Assembly: GCF_002109385.1 (NCBI RefSeq)
Contig: NZ_CP020814.1
Span: 2,007,501-2,071,500 of the forward strand
DNA length: 64,000 nucleotides
From: Halalkalibacter krulwichiae
GTDB lineage: Bacteria; Bacillota; Bacilli; Bacillales; Bacillaceae_D
Direction: 5' to 3'
The translations under genes and the position numbers were made by a program. This document shows positions 1 to 8,606 of this stretch, piece after piece. The notes under the pieces are model-generated. The model worked only from the letters and a program-made list of their open reading frames with translations. It did no database searches and was not told where the DNA came from. Each line of letters opens with the position of its first letter. Positions within the stretch are counted from its first letter, which is position 1.

Positions 1-290
1 CTCCATCTATCCATATGATTAAGGTGGATGTTGAATCTGAATTTGCTCCAATCATTGGGACTGAGAAACAAAGTGAAGAGCTAGTAAGATATTTAATGCA
101 GGATTTTGAAGAGAACCCACTATCCATCTGGAACTCGGATATTTTTGGGCGATCGTTAAATTCAATTGTTCGTGAAGGGATATCAGCAAAGCTATCCCTT
201 ATGCCAGAAAATGCACGTTATAAGTTAAAGGAAACGCTAGAAAGAATTATAAATGAAGGTTCCGGAGGACTTATCGCGATCATTCTTTAA
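1..290 (+). CDS. spoIVA: SpoIVA, spore coat morphogenetic ATPase (C-terminal part)
   Basis: This is the C-terminal end of a gene that begins before the window; the frame is open from base 3. The ending MPENARYKLKETLERIINEG followed by SGGLIAIIL is the hallmark C-terminus of SpoIVA. That family uses ATP to polymerise on the forespore surface and forms the basement layer of the spore coat. The ATG at 15 is internal, not a start. The N-terminal ATPase domain lies outside the window, so only the C-terminal region that anchors to SpoVM and the membrane is visible. A strong terminator follows directly. Identification is secure from sequence memory of the family. Confidence 0.93.
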   Translation, partial: PSIHMIKVDVESEFAPIIGTEKQSEELVRYLMQDFEENPLSIWNSDIFGRSLNSIVREGISAKLSLMPENARYKLKETLERIINEGSGGLIAIIL

Positions 291-305
291 GTAATATGCT
301 TAATC

Positions 306-340
306 GAGGAACCCCCTATTTTCATAGGGGGTTCCTTTTG
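306..340 (+). terminator. Intrinsic terminator after spoIVA
   Basis: A perfect 12-bp stem, GGAACCCCCTAT (308-319) with ATAGGGGGTTCC (324-335), closes a TTTC loop and is followed by TTTT. It separates spoIVA from mtrB. Confidence 0.9.
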
Positions 341-481
341 CTTTATAAGCAATCTTTATGCTAAGATTTTAACGGGATACGAAGAGATTTCTGCAATTAT
401 TGAACATATGAAGCGAAATTGTTTGTTTCATGTTAAAATAGAAAAAGTGAATTCATCCGTTTTAGAGATAGGAGAGTTGAG

Positions 482-700
482 ATGAGTAATGAAAATGAAT
501 TTTTTGTGATTAAAGCTAAGGAAAACGGTGTAAATGTAATAGGGCTTACACGTGGTTCAGATACTCGCTTTCATCACTCGGAAAAATTAGATAAAGGCGA
601 AGTAATGATCGCTCAATTTACGGAGCATACTTCTGCTGTGAAAATTAGAGGGAAGGCAGTTATTCAGACTAGTCATGGAACAATAGAAACCGATGAATAG
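482..700 (+). CDS. mtrB: TRAP, tryptophan-activated RNA-binding attenuation protein
   Basis: A 72-residue protein closely matching B. subtilis TRAP (75 aa). TRAP forms an 11-subunit ring that binds tryptophan between subunits and wraps GAG/UAG repeats of trp leader RNA. Lys35, Lys54 and Arg56 occupy the places of the RNA-contacting Lys37, Lys56 and Arg58 of B. subtilis, and the [17 protein letters not shown] and QFTEHTSA blocks are intact. The ATG at 482 has the Shine-Dalgarno GATAGGAG 7 bases upstream. A matching target leader is visible before trpE in this window. The usual neighbours hbs and folE (mtrA) are absent between it and spoIVA. Confidence 0.97.
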   Translation: MSNENEFFVIKAKENGVNVIGLTRGSDTRFHHSEKLDKGEVMIAQFTEHTSAVKIRGKAVIQTSHGTIETDE

Positions 701-736
701 TTACGGTTTAGGTAAAACAGAATAGATTACTTTCAC

Positions 737-765
737 TTACTCGCTATAAGAAGCTATGTTATAAT
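737..765 (+). promoter_or_regulatory. Probable sigma-A extended -10 promoter for hepS
   Basis: TATAAT at 760-765 is preceded by TGT (757-759), an extended -10. The -35 region TTACTC at 737-742 is weak, with a 17-base spacer. It lies 57 bases before the hepS start, so hepS need not depend on the mtrB promoter. Confidence 0.55.
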
Positions 766-822
766 AGAGTGCATTAATTAAAGCGAGTACAACAATGTTG
801 GACGGAATTTGGGGGATTTTGA

Positions 823-1611
823 ATGGTGAGTATGAGTCAGTTTAATGACAAAGTAAAAGAAATCAAAAAGAGCTTCTATGGCCTTACAGAGCATCGCTTC
901 TTACAGAAATATGTACATGAGCCGCATCTGGATGAAGATAAGGTACGGTTTCTATATGCGATGATGCAGAAAAGGATATCTACAAACGAAGCTAAAATGT
1001 TTACGATTTCAGCTCTATTACTGCAAGCTGCTCTAGATATGCATGATGAAGTCTCCCTTCATCCTATTCATTCGGATCGGCTCCGTAAGAATCGTCAATT
1101 AACCGTTCTCGCAGGTGATTATTACGTTGGGCTCTATTATTATTTATTAGCAGAAAAGAAACAGCTGCCAATGATTCGAGTATTTAGTCAATCAATCCAA
1201 GAAATCAATGAACATAAGATGAATCTCATGAACACCGATAACCTTTCTTATGAAGAAATTCAGAATAATGCAGCTCAAATTGAATCAGTTCTGTTACAAA
1301 ACATGTGTGATTATTTTGATGAAGGAAATTGGAAGAGAGTTATCAAGGACTTCTTTTATTTAAAACGGTTATTAGGTGACAAGGCCAAATGGTTTGAAGG
1401 CAAAACAAGTCCTATTATGAGTTCTATCCTTAAAGATTCCGATGGAAAAGGTAGTGAGTTAAAGGCGATTGAAGCTAAAATAGAAGACGTCAAAGATCGG
1501 TTACTAGCAAATAGTAAGGCATTGAAATCATTCGATCGCTTTGTGATTGAACATGTGGATGAACTAATTAAACGTACGTCGCTGCAAGAGATCGTAGCAG
1601 AAGAAGGGTGA
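823..1611 (+). CDS. hepS: Heptaprenyl diphosphate synthase, component I
   Basis: 262 residues resembling HepS, the small regulatory subunit of the two-component heptaprenyl diphosphate synthase that makes the C35 side chain of menaquinone-7. The block [16 protein letters not shown], then [14 protein letters not shown], then [15 protein letters not shown] is typical. There is no aspartate-rich catalytic motif, as expected for component I; catalysis lies in HepT downstream. The start ATG at 823 has GGGGG about 7 bases upstream; an alternative ATG is at 832. It overlaps the open frame of menG and heads the quinone operon. Confidence 0.9.
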   Translation: MVSMSQFNDKVKEIKKSFYGLTEHRFLQKYVHEPHLDEDKVRFLYAMMQKRISTNEAKMFTISALLLQAALDMHDEVSLHPIHSDRLRKNRQLTVLAGDYYVGLYYYLLAEKKQLPMIRVFSQSIQEINEHKMNLMNTDNLSYEEIQNNAAQIESVLLQNMCDYFDEGNWKRVIKDFFYLKRLLGDKAKWFEGKTSPIMSSILKDSDGKGSELKAIEAKIEDVKDRLLANSKALKSFDRFVIEHVDELIKRTSLQEIVAEEG

Positions 1612-1616
1612 GACAG

Positions 1617-2321
1617 ATGGTACAGTCGAAAGAAGAACGAGTTCATCAAGTATTTGAATCGATTTATAAAAAATACGATGTTATGAACTCTGTAATTAGT
1701 TTCCAGCGTCATAAAGCATGGCGTAAGGACACTATGAAGAAAATGAATGTGAAACCAGGAGATCATGCGCTAGATGTGTGTTGTGGTACGGCAGATTGGG
1801 CAATAGCATTGGCAGAAGCAGTTGGGCCAACAGGAAAAGTAGAAGGACTTGACTTTAGTCAAAATATGCTGAAAATTGGACAAGAGAAAGTGGAAGAACG
1901 TAAATTGTCTCAAGTTCATTTGAATCATGGGAATGCAATGGAGTTGCCATATCCAGACAATAGTTTCGATTTTGTTACAATTGGATTTGGTTTGAGAAAC
2001 GTCCCTGATTATATGCAGGTGTTAAAAGAGATGTATCGCGTGACAAAGCCTGGAGGTATGACGGTTTGTTTAGAAACATCGCAACCAACTATCCCAGTCT
2101 TTAAACAGCTGTACTTTTTTTATTTTCAGAAAATCATGCCGATATTCGGAAAAGTCTTTGCAAAGAGTTATGATGAATACTCATGGTTACAAGAATCTTC
2201 GATGTCATTTCCCAATCGTGAAAAGTTGGCTGAAATGTTTAAAGAGGCGGGGTTCAAAGAAGTAGAAGTTAAAGCTTATTCTGGTGGTGTAGCAGCAATG
2301 CACCTTGGTAAGAAGGAGTAG
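1617..2321 (+). CDS. menG: Demethylmenaquinone methyltransferase
   Basis: 234-residue UbiE/MenG-family SAM methyltransferase that methylates demethylmenaquinone in the last step of menaquinone synthesis. The SAM-binding motif I is [15 protein letters not shown] (near residue 50), and the family signatures [15 protein letters not shown] and [14 protein letters not shown] are present. I chose ATG 1617, not the upstream GTG 1608, because AAGGGTGA sits correctly before it and B. subtilis MenG starts at the same point. The start is 5 bases after the hepS stop. It is co-transcribed with hepS and probably with ubiA. Confidence 0.95.
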   Translation: MVQSKEERVHQVFESIYKKYDVMNSVISFQRHKAWRKDTMKKMNVKPGDHALDVCCGTADWAIALAEAVGPTGKVEGLDFSQNMLKIGQEKVEERKLSQVHLNHGNAMELPYPDNSFDFVTIGFGLRNVPDYMQVLKEMYRVTKPGGMTVCLETSQPTIPVFKQLYFFYFQKIMPIFGKVFAKSYDEYSWLQESSMSFPNREKLAEMFKEAGFKEVEVKAYSGGVAAMHLGKKE

Positions 2322-2337
2322 AATTGGAGTAGATATT

Positions 2338-3201
2338 GTGATTAGAAAGATAAAAATCATCTTAGAAATGATTAAGTTCGAACATACAGTTTTTGCATTA
2401 CCATTTGCTTATTTTGGAGCTGTTTTAGGTTCTTTTATTGTGAATGGAGGTTTCCCATCACTCTCTCAATGGATTTGGATCACTATTGCCATGGTAGGGG
2501 CAAGAAGTGCTGCAATGTCATTAAATCGTGTCATTGATGAACAAATTGACAAACATAATCCAAGGACGGCAACAAGAGCGATACCAGCAGGATTAGTGTC
2601 AAAAATCGAAGTTTTATTATTCATTATTGTTTCTTTCGCATTACTTTTCTATTCAGCGTTTCAGTTAAATATGTTAGCAGTTTACTTATTACCACTAGCT
2701 GTCTTCTTTCTTGTTATTTATTCTTATACGAAACGGTTTACTTGGGCATGCCATCTTATATTAGGCGTTACAATTGCACTTGCTCCACTTGGAGGCTGGG
2801 TAGGTGCAACTGGAACACTAACGTGGGAGGCACTGTTATTATTCCTTGCTGTTGCATTATGGACGGCTGGTTTTGATGTGATTTATGCTACTCAAGATGC
2901 CGATTATGACCGTGAACATCATTTACACTCTATTCCGAGTCGGTTCGGTATAGGACGATCACTAAAGATTGCTCGAGTTCTTCATGTGTTAAGTTTCTTA
3001 TCTTTTGTTAGTTTGTTTTTTATAAGCCCACTCGGTTGGATTTACTTTATAGGTGTTCTAATCGCGGGAGCCATTATGGTGTATGAGCACACACTTGTAT
3101 CTGAAAATGATTTATCTAAATTAGATGTAGCATTTTTTACAATGAATGGCATACTAAGCCTTGTAATGTTCATATTTGCGATTGGAGATATTTTACTATG
3201 A
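2338..3201 (+). CDS. UbiA-family polyprenyltransferase, probably MqnP of the futalosine pathway
   Basis: 287-residue membrane protein with about eight hydrophobic segments. The first aspartate-rich motif is NRVIDEQIDKHNPRT (near residue 75) and the second is DVIYATQDADYDREHHL, both diagnostic for UbiA-type aromatic prenyltransferases. Its place directly before ubiX and mqnA suggests it prenylates the 1,4-dihydroxy-6-naphthoate product of the futalosine pathway, the job given to MqnP. The GTG at 2338 is preferred, with TTGGAG 8 bases upstream; a TTG at 2305 inside menG is a weaker alternative. Substrate is inferred from context. A 4-hydroxybenzoate prenyltransferase annotation would also fit the fold. 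Confidence 0.85.
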   Translation: MIRKIKIILEMIKFEHTVFALPFAYFGAVLGSFIVNGGFPSLSQWIWITIAMVGARSAAMSLNRVIDEQIDKHNPRTATRAIPAGLVSKIEVLLFIIVSFALLFYSAFQLNMLAVYLLPLAVFFLVIYSYTKRFTWACHLILGVTIALAPLGGWVGATGTLTWEALLLFLAVALWTAGFDVIYATQDADYDREHHLHSIPSRFGIGRSLKIARVLHVLSFLSFVSLFFISPLGWIYFIGVLIAGAIMVYEHTLVSENDLSKLDVAFFTMNGILSLVMFIFAIGDILL

Positions 3202-3806
3202 CCAACAGACAGAAAGGGATATACGTTGTCGGAATTACAGGAGCGAGTGGGGCCGTCTATGGGGTAAGGTTGGTGCAGGAACTCTTAAGACAATCATATA
3301 AAGTCCACTTAATATTAACTGAGGCAGCATGGCGTGTTTTCAAAGAAGAATTATTATTAGATACAGAAGATCGAAATGCTGTCATTCATGATTTATTTGG
3401 TGAATTTGATGGGGAGCTTCATACCCATCATCTTCACGACTATGGAGCACCTATTGCAAGCGGTTCTTATCAAAATGATGGAATGATTATAATTCCGTGT
3501 TCAATGGGGACGCTCTCAGGAATTGCAACTGGAGCATCCGGAAATTTATTAGAGCGAACAGCTGACGTTATGCTAAAAGAAGGCCGGCAATTAATTCTTG
3601 TTCCAAGAGAAACACCGTTGAATCAACTTCATTTAGAAAATATGCTCCGTGTCTCAAAAGTTGGGGCGAAAATCTTACCTGCGATGCCAGGTTACTACCA
3701 CTTACCAAAATCCATGGATGATTTAATTAATTTTCTAGTTGGGAAGGCTTTGGATAGTTTGGGTGTTGAACATCAATTGTTTACAAGGTGGGGAGAAAAG
3801 CAATGA
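3198..3806 (+). CDS. UbiX-family flavin prenyltransferase
   Basis: 202 residues of the UbiX/Pad1 family, which attaches a dimethylallyl group to FMN to make prenylated FMN for UbiD-type decarboxylases. The N-terminal GITGASGAVYGVRLV flavin-binding loop and the C-terminal LILVPRETPLNQLHLENML and PAMPGYYH blocks are intact. It overlaps ubiA by four bases (ATGA) and mqnA by four bases, so the three genes are translationally coupled. In the futalosine route a UbiX/UbiD pair removes the naphthoate carboxyl. No UbiD partner lies in this window. Confidence 0.92.
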   Translation: MTNRQKGIYVVGITGASGAVYGVRLVQELLRQSYKVHLILTEAAWRVFKEELLLDTEDRNAVIHDLFGEFDGELHTHHLHDYGAPIASGSYQNDGMIIIPCSMGTLSGIATGASGNLLERTADVMLKEGRQLILVPRETPLNQLHLENMLRVSKVGAKILPAMPGYYHLPKSMDDLINFLVGKALDSLGVEHQLFTRWGEKQ

Positions 3807-4654
3807 GTGTTGTCGTTGGGGAAATCTCATATACCAATATTCTTCCTTTTTTTTACTACCTTGACCGAGAAGAACTACATAAACGTCATTGTACGTTTAT
3901 TCCTCAGGTACCAGCACAGTTAAATAAGGGGATGTCTGAAGGAGTAATTGATATAGGAGGCATTTCGTCATTTGCCTATGCCACTAATGCTAATTCCTAT
4001 TCATTGTTACCTAACCTTTCAGTTACTTCATATGGAGCAGTTAATTCGATTTTTCTAATATCTAAAAAACCGTTAATGGAGTTAAATGGTTCGAAGATTG
4101 CGTTAACATCAAGTTCTGCTACATCGGTTCATTTGCTTAAGATCATATTGGAACACTTTCATTCATTTACGATTGAGTGTAAGATGATGAAGCCTAATCT
4201 TGCAATGATGTTACAGGACTATGATGCCTGTTTACTGATTGGTGATGACGCTATTGTTGCAAAGAGAGAAGTAGGTCATCTGTATCACTTTTATGATTTG
4301 GGTGAATTATGGTATAAGCAAACGGGTTACTCGATGACGTTTGCCGTTTTTGCAGTTCGTAATGAAACATTACAAAAGCATTCCAGTATTGTTGGGTATG
4401 TGTATCGCTCCTTTTTAGAAAGTAAAAGAAAGAGTGAAATTGATCAGTATGAACAGATGATTGATGATATCGTTCTGACGCATGGTGGCGAACGATTATT
4501 TTGGAATACATATTTTCAAAATTTATGTAATGATTTTGGTGAACGGGAACAAGAGGGCTTGATCTATTATTATCAACTTCTATATAAGTTGGGGTACTTG
4601 CCTAGTCCGGTTACGAGTTTAAATATATGGGATGTTACGCGAACACTTGAGTAA
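3803..4654 (+). CDS. mqnA: MqnA-type chorismate dehydratase, menaquinone futalosine pathway
   Basis: 283 residues with a periplasmic-binding-protein fold of the MqnA/MqnD family. The start VVVGEISYTNILPFFYYL, the block GISSFAYATNANSYSLLPNLSVTSYGAVNSIFL, and LLIGDDAI match MqnA, which dehydrates chorismate to 3-enolpyruvoyl benzoate. ATG 3803 follows AAGGTGGGGA and overlaps the ubiX stop; the upstream in-frame start at 3788 is ignored. The gene lies between menG and hepT, which are adjacent in B. subtilis. Other futalosine genes (mqnB to mqnE) are not in this window. The family call is firm, while pathway completeness is inference. Confidence 0.88.
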   Translation: MSVVVGEISYTNILPFFYYLDREELHKRHCTFIPQVPAQLNKGMSEGVIDIGGISSFAYATNANSYSLLPNLSVTSYGAVNSIFLISKKPLMELNGSKIALTSSSATSVHLLKIILEHFHSFTIECKMMKPNLAMMLQDYDACLLIGDDAIVAKREVGHLYHFYDLGELWYKQTGYSMTFAVFAVRNETLQKHSSIVGYVYRSFLESKRKSEIDQYEQMIDDIVLTHGGERLFWNTYFQNLCNDFGEREQEGLIYYYQLLYKLGYLPSPVTSLNIWDVTRTLE

Positions 4655-4747
4655 GCACTTGCAAATATTACAATACAATGATCTAATAAATACAGTGATT
4701 GAGTACCGGCGATGTGAAATCGCCTTCGAATAAATAAGGTGGACGAC

Positions 4748-5719
4748 ATGAAACTAGCAGAAATATATATGCAATTTCAATCTGATATTACGATAATTGA
4801 GAAGGAACTTGAGAGCTCAGTTAAATCAAACAATGACATTTTGCAAGAGGCTTCTATCCAGTTACTTAAAGCAGGAGGAAAACGAATTCGTCCTGTATTT
4901 GTCTTGTTGGCTGCTAAATTTGGGCAATATGATATTTGTGCTTTAAAGCATATTGCAGTACCACTTGAATTGATTCATATGGGTTCTCTTGTTCATGATG
5001 ATGTAATTGATGATGCGGAACTTCGAAGAGGAAAAAAGACGATAAAGTCACAATGGAATAACCGTATTGCCATGTATACGGGTGATTTTATTTTTGGAAA
5101 AGCAATTGAGACAACGACTTTCTTTGATAACCCTAAAATACATGAAATATTAGCTAATGCGATGCTTGAAATGTGTCTAGGAGAAATTGAACAAATTAAA
5201 GACCAGTACAATTGGGAGCAAAATTTCCGTATTTATCTTAGGAGAATTAAAAGGAAGACTGCACTTTTAATTGCTGTTAGTTGTGAGTTAGGAGCCTTAG
5301 CAGCTAAGGCTGATTATAAGACGCAAAGGAATTTATATCGATTTGGTTATAATGTTGGGATGGCATTTCAAATAACAGATGATGTATTAGATTTCATTGG
5401 GACAGAGGAACAATTAGGAAAACCAGCTGGTGGAGATCTTCGTCAAGGAAATGTGACCTTACCTGCTCTTTATGCGATGCATAAGGATCCTGATATTTTT
5501 AATCTTATTAAGGAGATGCTAGCGACTAAGTTTCCAGAGAACATTGATCTCACCGAAATTCTAACAGAAGTTAAACAATCAGGTGGAATTGAATATTCTC
5601 TCTCAATTAGTGATCGTTATTTACAAAAGGCTTACGATGCTTTAGAACAGTTACCTGATATAGAGGAAAAGCAATATTTAAGAGAGATTGCAGCATATAT
5701 TGGGAAACGGAAATTCTAA
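4748..5719 (+). CDS. hepT: Heptaprenyl diphosphate synthase, component II
   Basis: 323-residue trans-prenyltransferase. The first aspartate-rich motif is DDVIDD (about residues 84-89) followed by AELRRGK. The second is DDVLDF, followed by GKPAGGDLRQGNVTLP. The C-terminus AAYIGKRKF is typical of the family. It extends farnesyl diphosphate to the C35 chain with HepS. ATG 4748 is chosen because AAGGTGG ends six bases before it; an upstream GTG at 4739 is unlikely. A 93-base gap separates it from mqnA. A terminator follows. Confidence 0.95.
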   Translation: MKLAEIYMQFQSDITIIEKELESSVKSNNDILQEASIQLLKAGGKRIRPVFVLLAAKFGQYDICALKHIAVPLELIHMGSLVHDDVIDDAELRRGKKTIKSQWNNRIAMYTGDFIFGKAIETTTFFDNPKIHEILANAMLEMCLGEIEQIKDQYNWEQNFRIYLRRIKRKTALLIAVSCELGALAAKADYKTQRNLYRFGYNVGMAFQITDDVLDFIGTEEQLGKPAGGDLRQGNVTLPALYAMHKDPDIFNLIKEMLATKFPENIDLTEILTEVKQSGGIEYSLSISDRYLQKAYDALEQLPDIEEKQYLREIAAYIGKRKF

Positions 5720-5723
5720 TTGG

Positions 5724-5760
5724 AAAAGATCTCAAATTTGTTTATTTGAGATCTTTTTTT
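5724..5760 (+). terminator. Intrinsic terminator after hepT
   Basis: A perfect 14-bp stem, AAAAGATCTCAAAT (5724-5737) with ATTTGAGATCTTTT (5744-5757), is followed by a run of T. It ends the quinone operon. Confidence 0.9.
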
Positions 5761-5813
5761 GGTAAAGAATTTGACATTGTTTGCGTTTTCCAAGAAATAT
5801 TTCACAAGTAATA

Positions 5814-5842
5814 TTGTTCAGTAAATAATTGTTTGATATACT
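5814..5842 (+). promoter_or_regulatory. Probable sigma-A promoter for ndk
   Basis: TTGTTC (5814-5819) and TATACT (5837-5842) are 17 bases apart. A second TTGACA at 5771 lacks a good -10. Confidence 0.6.
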
Positions 5843-5890
5843 GATAGATGTGTTTTGATACTACTTATACTCTGATAGGAGAGGTTACAG

Positions 5891-6334
5891 ATGGAACGTA
5901 CATATTTAATGATTAAACCAGATGGAGTTCAACGCAATTTAATCGGAGAGATTGTTTCACGCTTCGAAAAGAAAGGGTTTACATTGGTTGCTGCCAAATT
6001 AATGACTGTATCAAAAGAAACTGCTGAGACACATTACGGTGAGCATAAAGAGCGTCCTTTCTTTGGGGAGCTTGTTAGCTTTATTACTTCAGGACCTGTA
6101 TTTGCGATGGTATGGGAAGGTGAAAGCGTTATTTCGACAGCACGCACAATGATGGGAGCAACTAACCCGCAAGAGGCAGCACCTGGTACCATTCGTGGAG
6201 ACTATGGTGTTCAAGTTGCTATGAATGTTATTCATGGTTCTGACTCTCCAGAAAGCGCTGAAAGAGAAATTAACATCTTCTTCAATGAGGAAGAATTAAA
6301 TTCTTATGATAAAGAAGTAAATAAATGGGTTTAA
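5891..6334 (+). CDS. ndk: Nucleoside diphosphate kinase
   Basis: 147 residues, the usual Ndk length. The protein starts [20 protein letters not shown], contains [20 protein letters not shown], and has the phosphohistidine motif [16 protein letters not shown] near residue 115. It transfers the gamma phosphate among nucleoside triphosphates. The Shine-Dalgarno GATAGGAGAGG lies about 7 bases before the ATG. It has its own promoter and terminator, so it is a single-gene unit. Confidence 0.98.
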   Translation: MERTYLMIKPDGVQRNLIGEIVSRFEKKGFTLVAAKLMTVSKETAETHYGEHKERPFFGELVSFITSGPVFAMVWEGESVISTARTMMGATNPQEAAPGTIRGDYGVQVAMNVIHGSDSPESAEREINIFFNEEELNSYDKEVNKWV

Positions 6335-6346
6335 TGTAAGCGTATT

Positions 6347-6386
6347 AAAAAGAAAGCTCGTCCATCCTTGGACGAGCTTTCTTTTT
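6347..6386 (+). terminator. Intrinsic terminator after ndk
   Basis: A 16-bp stem, AAAAGAAAGCTCGTCC (6347-6362) with its complement (6370-6385), has a T-rich 3' arm. Confidence 0.88.
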
Positions 6387-6447
6387 GGCTAGTATTTTAC
6401 ATTTTTTCATCGTATCATTAACTCAGAACACATTGAGGAGAAAAGAA

Positions 6448-7221
6448 ATGATCGACGATTATCAACAGTTTATTGCGAAGGTTAAAAAGAAAACGGGCAT
6501 TGATTTATCATTATATAAAGAAGCCCAGATGAAAAGACGACTTGAAGCATTGCGAACGAAAAAAGGGTATCCTGATTTTATGTCCTTTTATCAAGCGATG
6601 ATTTATGACAATGAGATGTTTAATGAATTCCTAGATCGAATGACAATTAACGTCTCAGAATTTTTCCGGAATGCAAAAAGGTGGGAAGTGCTTGAGAACG
6701 TTGTTCTTCCTCAAATAATACAAGAAAATCCAAACCCAAAAGTATGGAGTGCAGCTTGTTCGACAGGTGAAGAACCTTTTACACTTGCTATGATTCTTTC
6801 AAAATTCATGTCATTATCAAAGGTTTCTGTTTTAGCTACTGATATAGATCGAGGAATTCTTGAACAGGCAAAGGCGGGCTTTTATACTGAACGTTCATTA
6901 AAGGAAGTTCCTAAGGAAATGTTAACTACCTATTTTACGAAAGATTCTGTAGGATACAAAGTCGATGACTTAATAAAACGAGCTGTACGTTTTAAACAGC
7001 AAAATCTTTTGGCTGACCGTTTTGAGGAAAGCTTTGATTTAATTGTTTGTCGTAACGTCATGATTTATTTTACAGAAGAAGCTAAAGAAGAGCTCTATCA
7101 TAAATTTAGTAGAGCATTAAGACCTGGTGGAGTATTATTTGTTGGTAGTACCGAACAAATTTTTAATCCTGCTGCGTATCAATTCAAGACAGAAGAAACG
7201 TTTTTCTACAAAAAAATATAG
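6448..7221 (+). CDS. cheR: Chemotaxis receptor glutamate methyltransferase
   Basis: 257-residue CheR. The N-terminal alpha-helical domain contains [20 protein letters not shown] and the linker [11 protein letters not shown]. The SAM-binding domain has [17 protein letters not shown] and ends with [17 protein letters not shown]. The enzyme methylates glutamates on chemoreceptors in the membrane. ATG 6448 follows GAGGAG by about 8 bases; the longer frame from 6385 overlaps the ndk terminator and is rejected. The ndk-cheR-aroC order is conserved with B. subtilis. Confidence 0.95.
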   Translation: MIDDYQQFIAKVKKKTGIDLSLYKEAQMKRRLEALRTKKGYPDFMSFYQAMIYDNEMFNEFLDRMTINVSEFFRNAKRWEVLENVVLPQIIQENPNPKVWSAACSTGEEPFTLAMILSKFMSLSKVSVLATDIDRGILEQAKAGFYTERSLKEVPKEMLTTYFTKDSVGYKVDDLIKRAVRFKQQNLLADRFEESFDLIVCRNVMIYFTEEAKEELYHKFSRALRPGGVLFVGSTEQIFNPAAYQFKTEETFFYKKI

Positions 7222-7235
7222 TTGCAACTGTGAAT

Positions 7236-7290
7236 GAAAGTTTGGTAACTCGACAGGAAAGAGAAGAATGGGGCCAAACTTTCTTTTTTT
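7236..7290 (+). terminator. Probable terminator after cheR
   Basis: GAAAGTTTGG (7236-7245) pairs with CCAAACTTTC (7274-7283) and is followed by a T run. The loop is 28 bases, longer than usual. Confidence 0.65.
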
Positions 7291-7355
7291 CCTTAGACTA
7301 AAGTCTGCTGATTTGTTACAATATTTAAATAATAATGAAATTGTCTTAATTTTTC

Positions 7356-7384
7356 GAGACACCAATAAAAAATCATGTTATAAT
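7356..7384 (+). promoter_or_regulatory. Extended -10 promoter for the aromatic supraoperon
   Basis: TATAAT (7379-7384) is preceded by TGT (7376-7378). GAGACA at 7356-7361 is the -35 position with a 17-base spacer. It lies 50 bases before aroC. Confidence 0.65.
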
Positions 7385-7433
7385 TTAACGCATAAAAGCG
7401 ATAAAGAGAAAGAGCTAAATTGGAGGAGTAGAG

Positions 7434-8606
7434 ATGAGATACTTAACTGCTGGTGAATCACATGGACCGCAATTAACAACGATTATTGAAGGAATACCAG
7501 CTCAACTAGAGTTGGTGGCTGAAGACATAAATCAAGATTTAGCGCGTCGCCAAGGTGGATATGGACGTGGAAGAAGAATGCAAATCGAAAAGGATCAAGT
7601 CCAGATCTTAAGCGGGGTTCGACATGGTAAAACAACTGGGGCTCCTATTGCATTAGTAGTTGAAAATAAGGATTGGACACACTGGACAAAAATTATGGGT
7701 GCTGAGCCAATTGGTGAAGACGCAGAAAAGGAAGTTAAGCGTAAATTGACAAGACCGCGTCCTGGACATGCTGATTTAAATGGCGCAATTAAATACGGAC
7801 ACCGTGATATGCGTAATGTTCTAGAGCGTTCCTCAGCGCGTGAAACAACAGTTCGAGTAGCAACAGGAGCTGTCGCGAAAAAGTTGCTTTCGACTTTTGG
7901 CATTAAAGTTGGTGGTCATGTTCTTGAAATTGGTGGAGTGAAAGCAGAAAATACTTCTTTCGATTCAGTAGAAGATTTACAAGTTCGCTCTGAAGCATCA
8001 CAAGTTCGTTGTTTAGACGAAGAAGCAAGTGTCAAAATGATGGAAGCAATTGATGCTGCCAAGAATGACGGGGATTCTATTGGGGGCGTCGTTGAAGTAG
8101 TCGTTGAAAATGTGCCAGTAGGACTTGGAAGTCATGTTCATTACGACCGGAAGCTTGATGCGAAATTAGCAGCTGCAGTTATGAGCATTAATGCATTTAA
8201 AGGTGTTGAGATTGGAATTGGCTTTGAAGCTGCTCGTTTACCTGGTAGCCAAGTCCATGATGAGATAATTTGGGATGAAGAAAAAGGATATACACGTAAA
8301 ACAAATCGTTTAGGTGGGTTTGAAGGGGGCATGACTACAGGAATGCCGATCGTTGTTCGTGGAGTAATGAAGCCAATTCCAACACTTTATAAGCCTCTTC
8401 AAAGTGTCGATATTGATACGAAAGAACCGTTCGAGGCAAGTATTGAGCGTTCGGATAGTTGTGCTGTCCCTGCGGCGTCTGTAGTAGCAGAAGCTGTAGT
8501 AGCTTGGGAAATAGCTAATGCACTTCTAGAAACGTTCGGGCACGATCAAATGTCAACGATTGAAGCAAATGTTAAACGTCACCAGGATGAAGCGAGGACC
8601 TTTTAA
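7434..8606 (+). CDS. aroC: Chorismate synthase
   Basis: 390 residues (called aroF in B. subtilis). It converts 5-enolpyruvylshikimate-3-phosphate to chorismate using reduced FMN. Family blocks visible: [14 protein letters not shown] at the start, [51 protein letters not shown] and the C-terminal [29 protein letters not shown] lies before the ATG at 7434. It overlaps the aroB start by one base, so it opens a coupled aroC-aroB-aroH unit. Confidence 0.98.
   Translation: MRYLTAGESHGPQLTTIIEGIPAQLELVAEDINQDLARRQGGYGRGRRMQIEKDQVQILSGVRHGKTTGAPIALVVENKDWTHWTKIMGAEPIGEDAEKEVKRKLTRPRPGHADLNGAIKYGHRDMRNVLERSSARETTVRVATGAVAKKLLSTFGIKVGGHVLEIGGVKAENTSFDSVEDLQVRSEASQVRCLDEEASVKMMEAIDAAKNDGDSIGGVVEVVVENVPVGLGSHVHYDRKLDAKLAAAVMSINAFKGVEIGIGFEAARLPGSQVHDEIIWDEEKGYTRKTNRLGGFEGGMTTGMPIVVRGVMKPIPTLYKPLQSVDIDTKEPFEASIERSDSCAVPAASVVAEAVVAWEIANALLETFGHDQMSTIEANVKRHQDEARTF

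Noticed and set aside
1356..1766. 136-codon minus-strand open frame across hepS and menG
   Set aside because: Shadow of two well-supported genes; no start signal.
5771..5799. TTGACA at 5771 as the ndk promoter -35
   Set aside because: At 17 bases downstream the -10 would be GAAATA, a poor match. TTGTTC-17-TATACT further on is better.
7268..7456. 62-codon open frame before aroC
   Set aside because: It starts inside a terminator, overlaps the aroC promoter and start, and has no ribosome site.
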